64,000 nucleotides of DNA. It comes from Aquabacterium sp. CECT 9606 (GTDB lineage: Bacteria > Pseudomonadota > Gammaproteobacteria > Burkholderiales > Burkholderiaceae_C). Made by a program: the position numbers and the translations under genes. A model generated the notes under the pieces. It worked only from the letters and a program-made list of their open reading frames with translations, was not told where the DNA came from and ran no database searches. Of this stretch, positions 56,732-63,873 are shown piece after piece (the stretch's first letter is position 1; each line of letters opens with the position of its first letter). The stretch is from NCBI RefSeq assembly GCF_918741295.1, contig NZ_CAKKNB010000002.1:1030174-1094173 (forward strand), written 5' to 3'.

Positions 56732-57457
56732 ATGACATCGTCCAAGCCCTCCGCTGAGCCACAAGAGACTGAACGGGCGCCGCGCGGGGCCCGACGCAAG
56801 CGCGACACCCGGGCACGCCTGCTCAAAGCCGCCTTGCAGTTGATGGCCCACAAGGGCGTTGACGGCGTGGCCATCAACGAGATCACCGAGGAAGCCGATG
56901 TGGGGTTCGGCACCTTCTACAACCACTTTCCGTCGAAAGAGGCGATCTACGAAGCCTTGATTGAAGAGGTCGTGGATCAATTTGCCGCAGCGCTAGACCG
57001 CCTGGGCGAGCTGGTGCCGGACCCGGCCGAGAAGGTGGCGGCCTCGGTGCGCTACACCTTGCAGCGGGGGCGGCAGGACCCCATCTGGGGGCGGTTCGTG
57101 GTGCGCACCGGCTTTGCTTCAGAGGGCATCAGCCATGGCTTGGGCAAGTACCTGCTCAGGGATTTGGGCACGGGGCTGGCCATGAAGCGGTTCAAATCCG
57201 ACGACCTGCCCATGACCTTCCTGGCCGTGGGCAGCACGGTGCTGGGCGCTTTGGCGGCCGAGGTGGAAATTCAAGGCCCCACGCACGAACGACGAGAAAC
57301 GCTGGCCCTGCTGCTGCAGGAGTCCGGTCAGATTTCGGAGCGCATCGCGGTGGTTTTGTTGACCATGTTGGGGCTGGATCCGGCAGAAGCCAGAGAGATC
57401 GCGAACCGGCCTTTGCCCACTGTCAGCTTGCCTGCCAACCCCTTGGCGGATGTGTGA
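56732..57457 (+). CDS. TetR-family transcriptional regulator
   Basis: A 241-residue regulator. The DNA-binding helix-turn-helix covers about 22-68 (LLKAALQLMAHKGVDGVAIN, then DVGFGTFYNHFPSKEAIYEA). The C-terminal ligand domain is helical and lacks a recognisable signature. It probably represses the divergent OYE/SMP-30/PhyH operon. The start at 56732 (MTSSKP) is chosen so that the direct-repeat operator stays non-coding; an ATG at 56672 is also open in frame. Confidence 0.87.
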   Translation: MTSSKPSAEPQETERAPRGARRKRDTRARLLKAALQLMAHKGVDGVAINEITEEADVGFGTFYNHFPSKEAIYEALIEEVVDQFAAALDRLGELVPDPAEKVAASVRYTLQRGRQDPIWGRFVVRTGFASEGISHGLGKYLLRDLGTGLAMKRFKSDDLPMTFLAVGSTVLGALAAEVEIQGPTHERRETLALLLQESGQISERIAVVLLTMLGLDPAEAREIANRPLPTVSLPANPLADV

Positions 57458-57460
57458 GAG

Positions 57461-57493
57461 TGGTCCATGGGGTTTCTGTACGACGCCAGCTAA
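57461..57493 (+). pseudogene. Possible remnant of a BLUF gene C-terminus
   Basis: The 33 bases read WSMGFLYDAS and a stop. 28 of the first 31 bases match the corresponding part of the BLUF gene at 61279-61695 (around 61551-61581). The three differences are compatible with synonymous change. Flanking bases do not match. It lies four bases after the TetR stop. Confidence 0.45.
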
Positions 57494-57512
57494 ACAAAAA
57501 CTGCTCAACGGC

Positions 57513-57540
57513 TCAAGTACTTTCAAAGCGGTGCCGAAAA
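57513..57540 (+). promoter_or_regulatory. Possible FliA (sigma-28) promoter
   Basis: TCAAGTAC (57513-57520), a 12-bp spacer and GCCGAAAA (57533-57540; one mismatch to GCCGATAA) precede the chemoreceptor gene by 34 bp. The -35 element is weak (5 of 8) and the spacer is one base longer than ideal. Confidence 0.45.
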
Positions 57541-57574
57541 CTGTCCTTTCTGCAGTACTAGGCGCGCATCCGCA

Positions 57575-59500
57575 ATGTCCCGAATCCTTGATAACCTGCC
57601 TTTTCGCAGAAAGTTCTTGCTCATCGCGATCGTGGCAATGACGATGGTTGCCGCTCCCATGACCTTGGTGCTCAAAGCGGCGGTGGGCAACATGAACGCC
57701 GCCCAGGCTGAGCAAAAAGGGGTGGCGCCCGCCCGCACGATCTTGAACCTCATCCGCTTGACCCAGGAGCATCGGGGCTTGTCCTCGGCGGTGCTCAATG
57801 GCGACGCCAGCAAATCGGGCCTTCGCCAAGAGCGCCAAGGCGCCATTGACGTGGCTTTTGACAAAGTGGTGGCCTCCTTGCTTGCACTGAACTCGCCGCA
57901 AATGACGGGGCAGGTGCACGAGCTTCGTGCCAAATGGACCTCGCTGGCCAATGATGTCGGCACCGGGGCGCTCGCGGCGCCTGCCAGTCTTGCACGCCAC
58001 ACGCAACTGGTGGATGAGCAAATGCTGCTGCTGGAAGACCTCACCTTTGTGTCTGGCCTGGAGCTGGATCCCGATGCCGACAGCTATCACCTGATCATGG
58101 CCTCCACCCGTGACCTGCCGCGCCTGACTGAACGCCTGGGCCGAGCTCGGGCCAAAGGCGTTACGATCCTGGCGGCGGGCCCGGCCGAGCAGCCGGCGGA
58201 GCGCCAGGAGTTGCTCAAGGCATTGGGCGAGATTGCCCTCTATGCGCGTGATACCGATCGCGGCTTGGGCCGCGTCAAGACCAGCGAAACAGCCCTGGGT
58301 GACACGGTGACCCAATCCATGGACGGCGCCTCCAAAGCCTTGGCCGCGGCCAAGCAGTGGATCGAGAAGGTAGGCCAAGCTGTGCCGGGTGAGATCACCA
58401 CGGGAGCCTATTTCCAAGGCATGACGCAGGCCATCAATGCCCACTACGATCTGACCGAAGCTGCCTGGAATCGCCTGGACGAGTTGCTGCTTCAACGCAT
58501 TCACGCGGGCCAGAGAGACTTGGCCATCACCACATTGGCTGTCTTGGCCTCCATGGCCTTTGCGGTCTGGATCATGTTGTCGATTTCTCGATCCACATCG
58601 CGGACGCTGGCGGATGCCATGAAGGTGGCCAACGGCCTGGCCAATGGCGACCTGACAAACAGATTGCAGGTGGATGCTCAGGACGAGGTAGGACAGATGG
58701 TCAACGCCTTGAGCAAATCCATGGGGCATCTGGGGATCACCCTGTCAAGCATCCGCGATGCCAGTGAATCGGTGGCATCGGCTTCAACGCAAATCGAGCA
58801 GGGCAACCACGATCTGAGCGCACGCACCGAAGCGCAAGCCTCTTCGCTTCAACAAACCGCTGCTTCGATGGAGGAGATGGCCGCATCAGTCCGCAGCAAT
58901 GCCAACACGGCGGCCCAGGCCAACCAGCTGGCGTCAGAAGCGTCCAGCATCGCGGCGCACAGCAGCGAGGTGTTCAGCGAAGTGGTGGCCAAAATGGGCG
59001 CCATCAAAGAGTCGAGTAAAAAGATCGCCGACATCAATGCGGTGATCGATGGCATCGCCTTCCAGACCAACATCCTGGCCTTGAACGCGGCAGTGGAAGC
59101 GGCGCGTGCCGGTGAGCAAGGGCGTGGCTTTGCCGTGGTGGCCAGCGAAGTGCGCAGCCTGGCGCAACGCAGCGCCCAGGCGGCCCGCGAGATCAAGAGC
59201 TTGATCGCCAGCAGCGTGGAAACCGTGGACCAAGGGCACGGCTTGGCCGGCACCATGGCGGAGTCCATTGACCGCTTGGTGGGACAAGTGCAAAAAGTCA
59301 GCGGTTTGATGACCGAGATTGCGTCATCCAGCGAACAGCAAAGCCAGGGCATCGCGCAAGTCAACCAGGCGGTCAGCCAGCTTGACCAGTCGACTCAGGC
59401 CAACGCGGCGCTGGTTGAAGAATCAACCGCTGCATCGGGCAGCCTGCGCCAACAAGCACTGTTGCTGCAGCAATCGGTGGCGTCATTCAAATTAGCGTGA
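57575..59500 (+). CDS. Methyl-accepting chemotaxis protein with large sensor domain
   Basis: A 641-residue chemoreceptor. Membrane helices lie near 12-36 and 308-330. The periplasmic sensor (about 40-305) begins with [20 protein letters not shown], a motif of nitrate/nitrite-sensing NIT-like domains. A HAMP domain (about 332-385) leads to the signalling tip [20 protein letters not shown]. The ligand is unproven, though nitrate or nitrite is a fair hypothesis. It is followed 24 bp downstream by the EAL protein gene and may be co-transcribed. Confidence 0.93.
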   Translation: MSRILDNLPFRRKFLLIAIVAMTMVAAPMTLVLKAAVGNMNAAQAEQKGVAPARTILNLIRLTQEHRGLSSAVLNGDASKSGLRQERQGAIDVAFDKVVASLLALNSPQMTGQVHELRAKWTSLANDVGTGALAAPASLARHTQLVDEQMLLLEDLTFVSGLELDPDADSYHLIMASTRDLPRLTERLGRARAKGVTILAAGPAEQPAERQELLKALGEIALYARDTDRGLGRVKTSETALGDTVTQSMDGASKALAAAKQWIEKVGQAVPGEITTGAYFQGMTQAINAHYDLTEAAWNRLDELLLQRIHAGQRDLAITTLAVLASMAFAVWIMLSISRSTSRTLADAMKVANGLANGDLTNRLQVDAQDEVGQMVNALSKSMGHLGITLSSIRDASESVASASTQIEQGNHDLSARTEAQASSLQQTAASMEEMAASVRSNANTAAQANQLASEASSIAAHSSEVFSEVVAKMGAIKESSKKIADINAVIDGIAFQTNILALNAAVEAARAGEQGRGFAVVASEVRSLAQRSAQAAREIKSLIASSVETVDQGHGLAGTMAESIDRLVGQVQKVSGLMTEIASSSEQQSQGIAQVNQAVSQLDQSTQANAALVEESTAASGSLRQQALLLQQSVASFKLA

Positions 59501-59524
59501 TCCAAGCAAGAAGGGCAGCAAGCC

Positions 59525-60796
59525 ATGTTGACCAAGACCAGCCGTTTAGCCAATCTGCTGTCGAACCTTGATCAGAAAGATGGGCGCACGATTGGCCGGC
59601 TCGGGGACTCGATCACCTTGTCCAGCCACTTCCAGCCCATCTACAGCTTGTCGCATGCGCGCGTGGTAGGCCATGAGGCGCTTCTGCGCGCTCGCCACGT
59701 TGATGGGCACGTCATCCCGCCCCCTGAGGTGTTCAAAGCTTGCCGGGATCTGTCCGAACTGAGTTGGTGTGACAGCCTCAGTCGTGTTGTGCACCTGTCC
59801 AACTATGTGGCCGACTTGCCGTCTGCGCAATGGCTGTTTTTGAACGTGCACCCAGACACTTCTCAAGCCTTGTTTGGCCGCGAGAATCCAACCTATGTTC
59901 AAGAGGTGCTCGACCACTTCCAGATCACTGGCGGCAAGGTGGTGATCGAGGTTCTTGAAAGTGCGGTGTTGGATGTCGAGGAGCTGAAGTCTTCAACCGA
60001 AGTGCTTCGGGCGCATGGCTGCCTCATTGCCATTGACGACTTTGGCGCGGGCCATTCCAATTTTGACCGCGTCTGGAATTTGAAACCCGACATCGTCAAG
60101 CTTGACCGCAGCCTGGTAGAACGCGCCGCACTTGATCCGCGCTCAAGACGGATCGTGATCCAGATGGTCTCTTTGCTGCATGAGTGCGGCGCCATGGTGC
60201 TGATGGAGGGGGTGGAAACGCTTGATGAGGCCCTGCTGGCCATGGAGGCTGACGCCGACATGGTGCAGGGCTATTACTTTGGGCGCCCCCAGCTCGCGAT
60301 GATGCCGGATGGCCATGCGCCCGAATCGCTGACCAGCCTTTACACCGGCTTGAGCCAACGTCGCAAGGACGAGGCGAAGGCTCAGCGGCTGCAGCTGTCG
60401 CCCTACCTCAATGCGATTGGCAACACTGGCGTGTTGTTGAGCGCAGGAAGGCCCATTGAAGAAGCCTGCCGCGGATTCATGGAGCTCGCCTCGACCGAGC
60501 TTTGCTATGTGCTGAACTCCGAGGGTTATCAGATCAGCCGTCCCCTCTGGGCACAGGACCGCAACGGGGGCGGGCACCTGGCCTATGAGCCCATGAGCGA
60601 CACCGAAGGCGGTTGCTGGGCAAGGCGCCCCTATTTTCGCCGTGCTGTTGAGGCGCCTGGGAAGGTACAGGTCACCGCGCCCTACCGAACGCTGCATGGC
60701 AAACACACTTGCGTGACGGTGTCTTATGCTTTTTATCATCAGCAGGGCGCAGAGCGTGAGCTGCGTGTTGTGTGCGGCGATCTGATCTGGGGCTGA
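59525..60796 (+). CDS. EAL-domain c-di-GMP phosphodiesterase
   Basis: A 423-residue protein. The EAL domain (about 30-275) keeps the catalytic motifs: EALLRA (Glu51), VIEVLES, AIDDFGAGHSN, DIVKLDRSLVE, LMEGVET and VQGYYFGRP. So it should hydrolyse c-di-GMP. The C-terminal region (about 290-423) is a small sensor-like domain, possibly Cache- or PAS-related, with GYQISRPL and CVTVSYAFYH. It lies behind the chemoreceptor gene, linking chemotaxis and c-di-GMP output. Confidence 0.93.
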   Translation: MLTKTSRLANLLSNLDQKDGRTIGRLGDSITLSSHFQPIYSLSHARVVGHEALLRARHVDGHVIPPPEVFKACRDLSELSWCDSLSRVVHLSNYVADLPSAQWLFLNVHPDTSQALFGRENPTYVQEVLDHFQITGGKVVIEVLESAVLDVEELKSSTEVLRAHGCLIAIDDFGAGHSNFDRVWNLKPDIVKLDRSLVERAALDPRSRRIVIQMVSLLHECGAMVLMEGVETLDEALLAMEADADMVQGYYFGRPQLAMMPDGHAPESLTSLYTGLSQRRKDEAKAQRLQLSPYLNAIGNTGVLLSAGRPIEEACRGFMELASTELCYVLNSEGYQISRPLWAQDRNGGGHLAYEPMSDTEGGCWARRPYFRRAVEAPGKVQVTAPYRTLHGKHTCVTVSYAFYHQQGAERELRVVCGDLIWG

Positions 60797-60858
60797 TGAA
60801 TCCAGGCATTTGCCCTTCAAACTTGCCCCTGCGGACACCGAAAGACATTCCCATGGCG

Positions 60859-61065
60859 TCAGCGACGCTTGCGCTTTGGCTTGGCCGGCAAGGTAAGCGC
60901 GCTGGCCCACAGGTCGATCATCTGCTTGGTGCCCTCAGTCACCATTGCATTGGCCTGGCGTTTCGACTCAGCCGCGACACGGCCACGCGCTGAGCCGATG
61001 GCCGCGTTGGCACCGCTAAGCCACATGCTCATAAAGGGGTTCTTCTTGGTCCAGGGGTTCTTCAT
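60859..61065 (-). CDS. Small basic hypothetical protein
   Basis: A 68-residue protein beginning MKNPWTKKNPFMSMWLSGAN, then GSARGRVAAESKRQANAMV and a basic tail (PAKPKRKRR). Such short basic proteins occur in Burkholderiales and resemble phasin-like or PHA-granule-associated proteins, but this is a guess. It lies convergent to the EAL gene and 213 bp from the divergent BLUF gene. Confidence 0.65.
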   Translation of the reverse strand: MKNPWTKKNPFMSMWLSGANAAIGSARGRVAAESKRQANAMVTEGTKQMIDLWASALTLPAKPKRKRR

Positions 61066-61278
61066 GGCAGTGCTCCGGAGACAGGTCGGGGGTGGCCTGA
61101 TAAGCAGCGGGGCAATCAGCGCGCCGGGCTAGTGAGCGGAGGAAGCCCACACCAGATGCGGTAGAAATTGGCAAATAGCCGGCGTCTCTGGCTATAAGCG
61201 CCATCGACTCAAACTGTTGTGTTGCTTCCAGCGTGTCGGTAACCTCTGTGCATCAGATAGACCATTGGGCTTGCAGTC

Positions 61279-61695
61279 ATGGGCAACTTACGTCGCATTT
61301 TTTATATCAGTCGCGCTGACGCTTCGCTCGATGGCGCCACAGTGAAAGACATCGTGCTCAGGTCTCAGCGGTCAAACCGGCAGTTGGATGTCACTGGTGT
61401 CCTTGCGCACTCGGGACAGCATTTTGCACAGGTGCTGGAAGGTACTGCGGAAAATTTGGCCGGCTTGACCAACAAGATCAGGCTGGACAAGCGTCACGGC
61501 CAAGTCACCGTGCTTTTTGACGAGCCCATTTCCAAACGGGACTATGCCGATTGGTCAATGGGGTTTTTGTACGATGCCAGCTTGACTGAAGAGATAGAAA
61601 AGGCGTTGAGCGACTCGACGCATCAACCGCAAGATCGCGACGGCACGTTAGCGCACAAGATCTTTCTTCACGTCAGCGACTTGGCCAGGCCCTGA
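61279..61695 (+). CDS. BLUF-domain blue-light photoreceptor
   Basis: A 138-residue protein that is almost all BLUF domain. The FAD hydrogen-bond network residues are Tyr9 (RRIFYISRA), Asn33 (RSNRQLDVTG) and Gln51 (QHFAQVLEG). The Met/Trp segment WSMGFLYDAS is at about 92-101. There is a short C-terminal tail and no effector domain, so output must be through a partner protein. Nearby are an EAL phosphodiesterase and a chemoreceptor. A short copy of its C-terminus lies at 57461-57493. Confidence 0.95.
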   Translation: MGNLRRIFYISRADASLDGATVKDIVLRSQRSNRQLDVTGVLAHSGQHFAQVLEGTAENLAGLTNKIRLDKRHGQVTVLFDEPISKRDYADWSMGFLYDASLTEEIEKALSDSTHQPQDRDGTLAHKIFLHVSDLARP

Positions 61696-61754
61696 GCATC
61701 TTTCGGGCGCGCTGTTTGCCAAATGGTGTGGACATTAACCATTAGGAGCATTGC

Positions 61755-61934
61755 ATGAACAAGGACCAAGTGAAGGGCGCCGCCAAGGACGCCGCAGGCA
61801 AGGTGCAAGCGAAGGCTGGCGATCTGGTGGGCAGCCATAAGCAGGAAGCCAAGGGCCTGGCCAAACAAGCCGAAGGCAAGACCCAGAAGGCTGTTGGCGA
61901 TGCCAAGGAAGCCATCAAGGACGCTCATAAGTAA
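61755..61934 (+). CDS. CsbD-family stress protein
   Basis: A 59-residue Lys/Ala-rich protein with the CsbD pattern (NKDQVKGAAKDAAGKVQAK, then a second AKGLAKQAEGKTQKAVGDAK repeat). CsbD-like proteins are general stress proteins of unknown action. It has a good ribosome site (TAGGAG, 61744-61749) and lies 59 bp after the BLUF stop, followed by a strong terminator. Confidence 0.92.
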   Translation: MNKDQVKGAAKDAAGKVQAKAGDLVGSHKQEAKGLAKQAEGKTQKAVGDAKEAIKDAHK

Positions 61935-61957
61935 GTCTGGCCGCAGACGTTACCTGG

Positions 61958-61984
61958 GCCCGCTTCGGCGGGCTTTCCCTTTTG
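61958..61984 (+). terminator. Intrinsic terminator after CsbD
   Basis: GCCCGC-TTCG-GCGGGC is a 6-bp stem with a TTCG tetraloop (61958-61973), followed by TTTCCCTTTT. It ends the BLUF/CsbD transcription unit. Confidence 0.85.
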
Positions 61985-62063
61985 AGTCGCGCCAAGTGCC
62001 ATAGATGTCCTTGAGGCTGGTGTCGATTTACCCGGACCATTCAAGATTACTACGGACGAAAAA

Positions 62064-62091
62064 AGCCCTAAGTGTTTGATTTCTTAGGGCT
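62064..62091. terminator. Bidirectional hairpin terminator
   Basis: AGCCCTAAG/CTTAGGGCT is a perfect 9-bp stem with a 10-base loop. On the minus strand it is followed by a T-rich run (TTTTTTCGT). It therefore best ends a minus-strand transcript such as the TAC operon, 150 bp upstream. The 62092-62241 stretch between shows no gene and contains CCGGACG twice (62104-62110 and 62114-62120). Confidence 0.65.
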
Positions 62092-62241
62092 TTCTGGATG
62101 CTTCCGGACGTTACCGGACGCTTTATTGGGCCGGGGTCACACGAAACATTGGCTGCAACCCGCATGGATGCTGGGTTTGGACTGTTCGTGTTTTTGAGTT
62201 ACCCCCAAAGTTACCCCTTGGATGCGTATCTAGGCGCGGAT

Positions 62242-62811
62242 CTACTTACCTAAGGCCTTTGCGGTCTTCGCACTTTTTCTAACGACCTTCTTAGCCGGTA
62301 CTAGTTCTTTCGTGCTCGGAGGGCCTCCCACGATTAGATCCATAGAAACAATGGGAACTTGAAAAGTCCCCCACGGCCCCCTTGAGGTGCTGAACGCAAC
62401 CTGTTCCCGTATAGCTCCCAGAAGTGCTGCGGCTGCTGCAAATTTTCGTAAGTACTCAGCCATTGGATGAGTCACTTCTGGCGACTCAAGCACGAAAACC
62501 GCAAAGACTTCTACGTCGATTTCGTATGCCACACCGGAGGTGGGATCCTTGTCAGCAGGTTTGGACTTAATCCGCATCCCAGCTGTTGCCTCTGCTCCAT
62601 CTTTTTGAATTTCGAATCGAAAGTCAAGCTCGGCGTCCTCAAGGAAAGGGGCGAAGGTGTTGATTGGGTCGCCATCAGGCACCAGAGCCTTGATTTGGAT
62701 GCGAGGAAAGAAGAGGTCTTTCAACCGCAGTGGGGCTGGCCTTACTTTCCGAGCTATTACAGGCTCATGCTGCTTGACCGAAGGCACACTCTTGCTCATC
62801 GTACGATCCAT
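62242..62811 (-). CDS. SecB-like chaperone of a toxin-antitoxin-chaperone operon
   Basis: A 189-residue protein resembling export chaperone SecB. It begins with a basic leader, then a beta-strand block (LRLKDLFFPRIQIKA) like the SecB start. A VEVFAVFVLESPEV strand aligns with the last SecB strand. The helical part AEYLRKFAAAAALLGAIREQ and FSTSRGPWGTFQVPIVSMDL aligns with the SecB signature (LFPYARE..., SRGTFPQLNLAPVNF). The tail is Lys-rich (AKKVVRKSAKTAKALGK). It is the third gene of the operon and overlaps the antitoxin by 47 bases. It probably protects the antitoxin. Confidence 0.78.
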   Translation of the reverse strand: MDRTMSKSVPSVKQHEPVIARKVRPAPLRLKDLFFPRIQIKALVPDGDPINTFAPFLEDAELDFRFEIQKDGAEATAGMRIKSKPADKDPTSGVAYEIDVEVFAVFVLESPEVTHPMAEYLRKFAAAAALLGAIREQVAFSTSRGPWGTFQVPIVSMDLIVGGPPSTKELVPAKKVVRKSAKTAKALGK

Positions 62812-63199
62812 GATTTACGGGTTCCAGGGTACTCATCATTTTTTGGAACTCGATTGCGCAACCTCGAGACCGTCCAGGATGTGCGCTTTCGACTCTCTCA
62901 TGAACGTCAAACCAACGGACACTTGCTCCATTGCCTGCGAGGTGAAGGTGGGCCTTGCATCCAATTGCATGGGACAGCTTAGCAATCGTTTCTGTAGACA
63001 GGTTTGAGGATCCACGAAATACCTTGGTGATGTAGGCGGGTGAGACACCCGCCCTTCTTGCGAGTTCCGAATTCGAGATCCCCTGACTCTTCATCGCTGC
63101 ATTGAGTTCTGCAAGGAAGTCAACGCACAGACGCTCGGCTTGATAGCTCGATGTCTCGCGAGATTTAGCTAACAGGGCATTAAAACTTTTGATGCTCAT
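62765..63199 (-). CDS. XRE-family antitoxin (HigA-like)
   Basis: A 144-residue protein. Residues 20-85 hold a helix-turn-helix of the XRE type (SNSELARRAGVSPAYITKVF, then SSNLSTETIAKLSHAIGCKA). A tail of about 55 residues follows (ASVRWFDVHERVESAHPGR onward). In known TAC systems such a C-terminal extension is the chaperone-addiction region. Its ATG overlaps the toxin stop by four bases (63196-63199). The start is fixed by this overlap; the longer upstream frame lies inside the toxin gene. It should bind the palindrome at 63611-63628. Confidence 0.85.
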   Translation of the reverse strand: MSIKSFNALLAKSRETSSYQAERLCVDFLAELNAAMKSQGISNSELARRAGVSPAYITKVFRGSSNLSTETIAKLSHAIGCKAHLHLAGNGASVRWFDVHERVESAHPGRSRGCAIEFQKMMSTLEPVNHGSYDEQECAFGQAA

Positions 63200-63594
63200 G
63201 ACAGTTCCTCCAACCATTCCGCGCCGTCTCTGTCGTACCGCTTCTTCCATGAAATGGCTTTGCTTACTTCTGATAGTGGTGTTTTCTGCGACTTCTTCAA
63301 GAACAAGTGAGTACAAACAACCACTTTCCCACTTGATGCTTGAAAAAAGAGCAGCCTCAAGTCACCTGCAACGAACTCATAGATCTTCTCCGCCTTGTCT
63401 ACCAGATGGAACTGGGCTGAGTTCAAGCAGCTGATTCCATCTGTCGAGATCCGCTCCAAGTAAGCAGTCAACCGATGTCCGCTAGCCTCGTAACGAGACT
63501 CTATGTCGGACAACTGCTCCAGCAAAAGGCATTCCTGACCCCCATCGTTTTTTTCTTTAACGACAGCGCCCACTTGAATACGTCCACTGAACAT
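63196..63594 (-). CDS. RelE/HigB-like toxin
   Basis: A 132-residue protein with the Gp49/HigB-like core: KIYEFVAGDLRLLFFQASSG, then VCTHLFLKKSQKTPLSEVSK and a basic SWKKRYDRDG end. Members usually cut mRNA at the ribosome. The start at 63594 (MFSGRI) follows GAAGG, with eight bases between. Upstream frame extension to 63684 would run through the operator palindrome, so I reject it. First gene of the three-gene operon. Confidence 0.85.
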   Translation of the reverse strand: MFSGRIQVGAVVKEKNDGGQECLLLEQLSDIESRYEASGHRLTAYLERISTDGISCLNSAQFHLVDKAEKIYEFVAGDLRLLFFQASSGKVVVCTHLFLKKSQKTPLSEVSKAISWKKRYDRDGAEWLEELS

Positions 63595-63610
63595 CTGTAG
63601 AACCTTCAAT

Positions 63611-63628
63611 TTTAACCTATAGGTTAAA
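63611..63628. promoter_or_regulatory. Perfect palindrome, likely TAC operator
   Basis: TTTAACCTATAGGTTAAA is an exact 18-bp palindrome 17-34 bases upstream of the toxin ATG. A TAGACA box lies 17 bp upstream of TAACCT on the minus strand and gives a plausible promoter that overlaps the palindrome. This is the usual position for XRE-antitoxin autoregulation. Confidence 0.8.
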
Positions 63629-63696
63629 TCTTGCTGCAGCAGATGTCTACAGAAAGGGAGAAGAGAAGGTGGTCTATCCCCCAATTTTGTGGCAGA

Positions 63697-63714
63697 CCCC
63701 CTTCATCTAGGGGG
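63697..63714. terminator. Short GC-rich inverted repeat
   Basis: CCCCCT-TCATCT-AGGGGG forms a 6-bp stem in the 245-bp gene-free gap between the TAC operator and the IS element. It has no T-run on either strand. The flanking DNA may be an older insertion scar; I see no gene here. Confidence 0.25.
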
Positions 63715-63873
63715 CTGTTTGCTCTGAACGACATCGGTGTTCCCTGTTGCTTATTAGGTAGTCAGTCGATTATTGCGCAATCCTCTGGGGCGTCGCATCG
63801 GGGGCTTCTATAAGTTCAGTCAGCGGCTACGCCTTCGATTCAGCTTGGCCGACGTTTGTCAGCCAGCTGGTCC

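Noticed and set aside
62467..62982. 171-codon plus-strand frame over the SecB-like gene
   Set aside because: Antisense to a frame with SecB-like features and operon overlap; no family features.
63685..63873. Gene content between the TAC operator and the IS end
   Set aside because: Only short frames without ribosome sites; nothing supports a gene.
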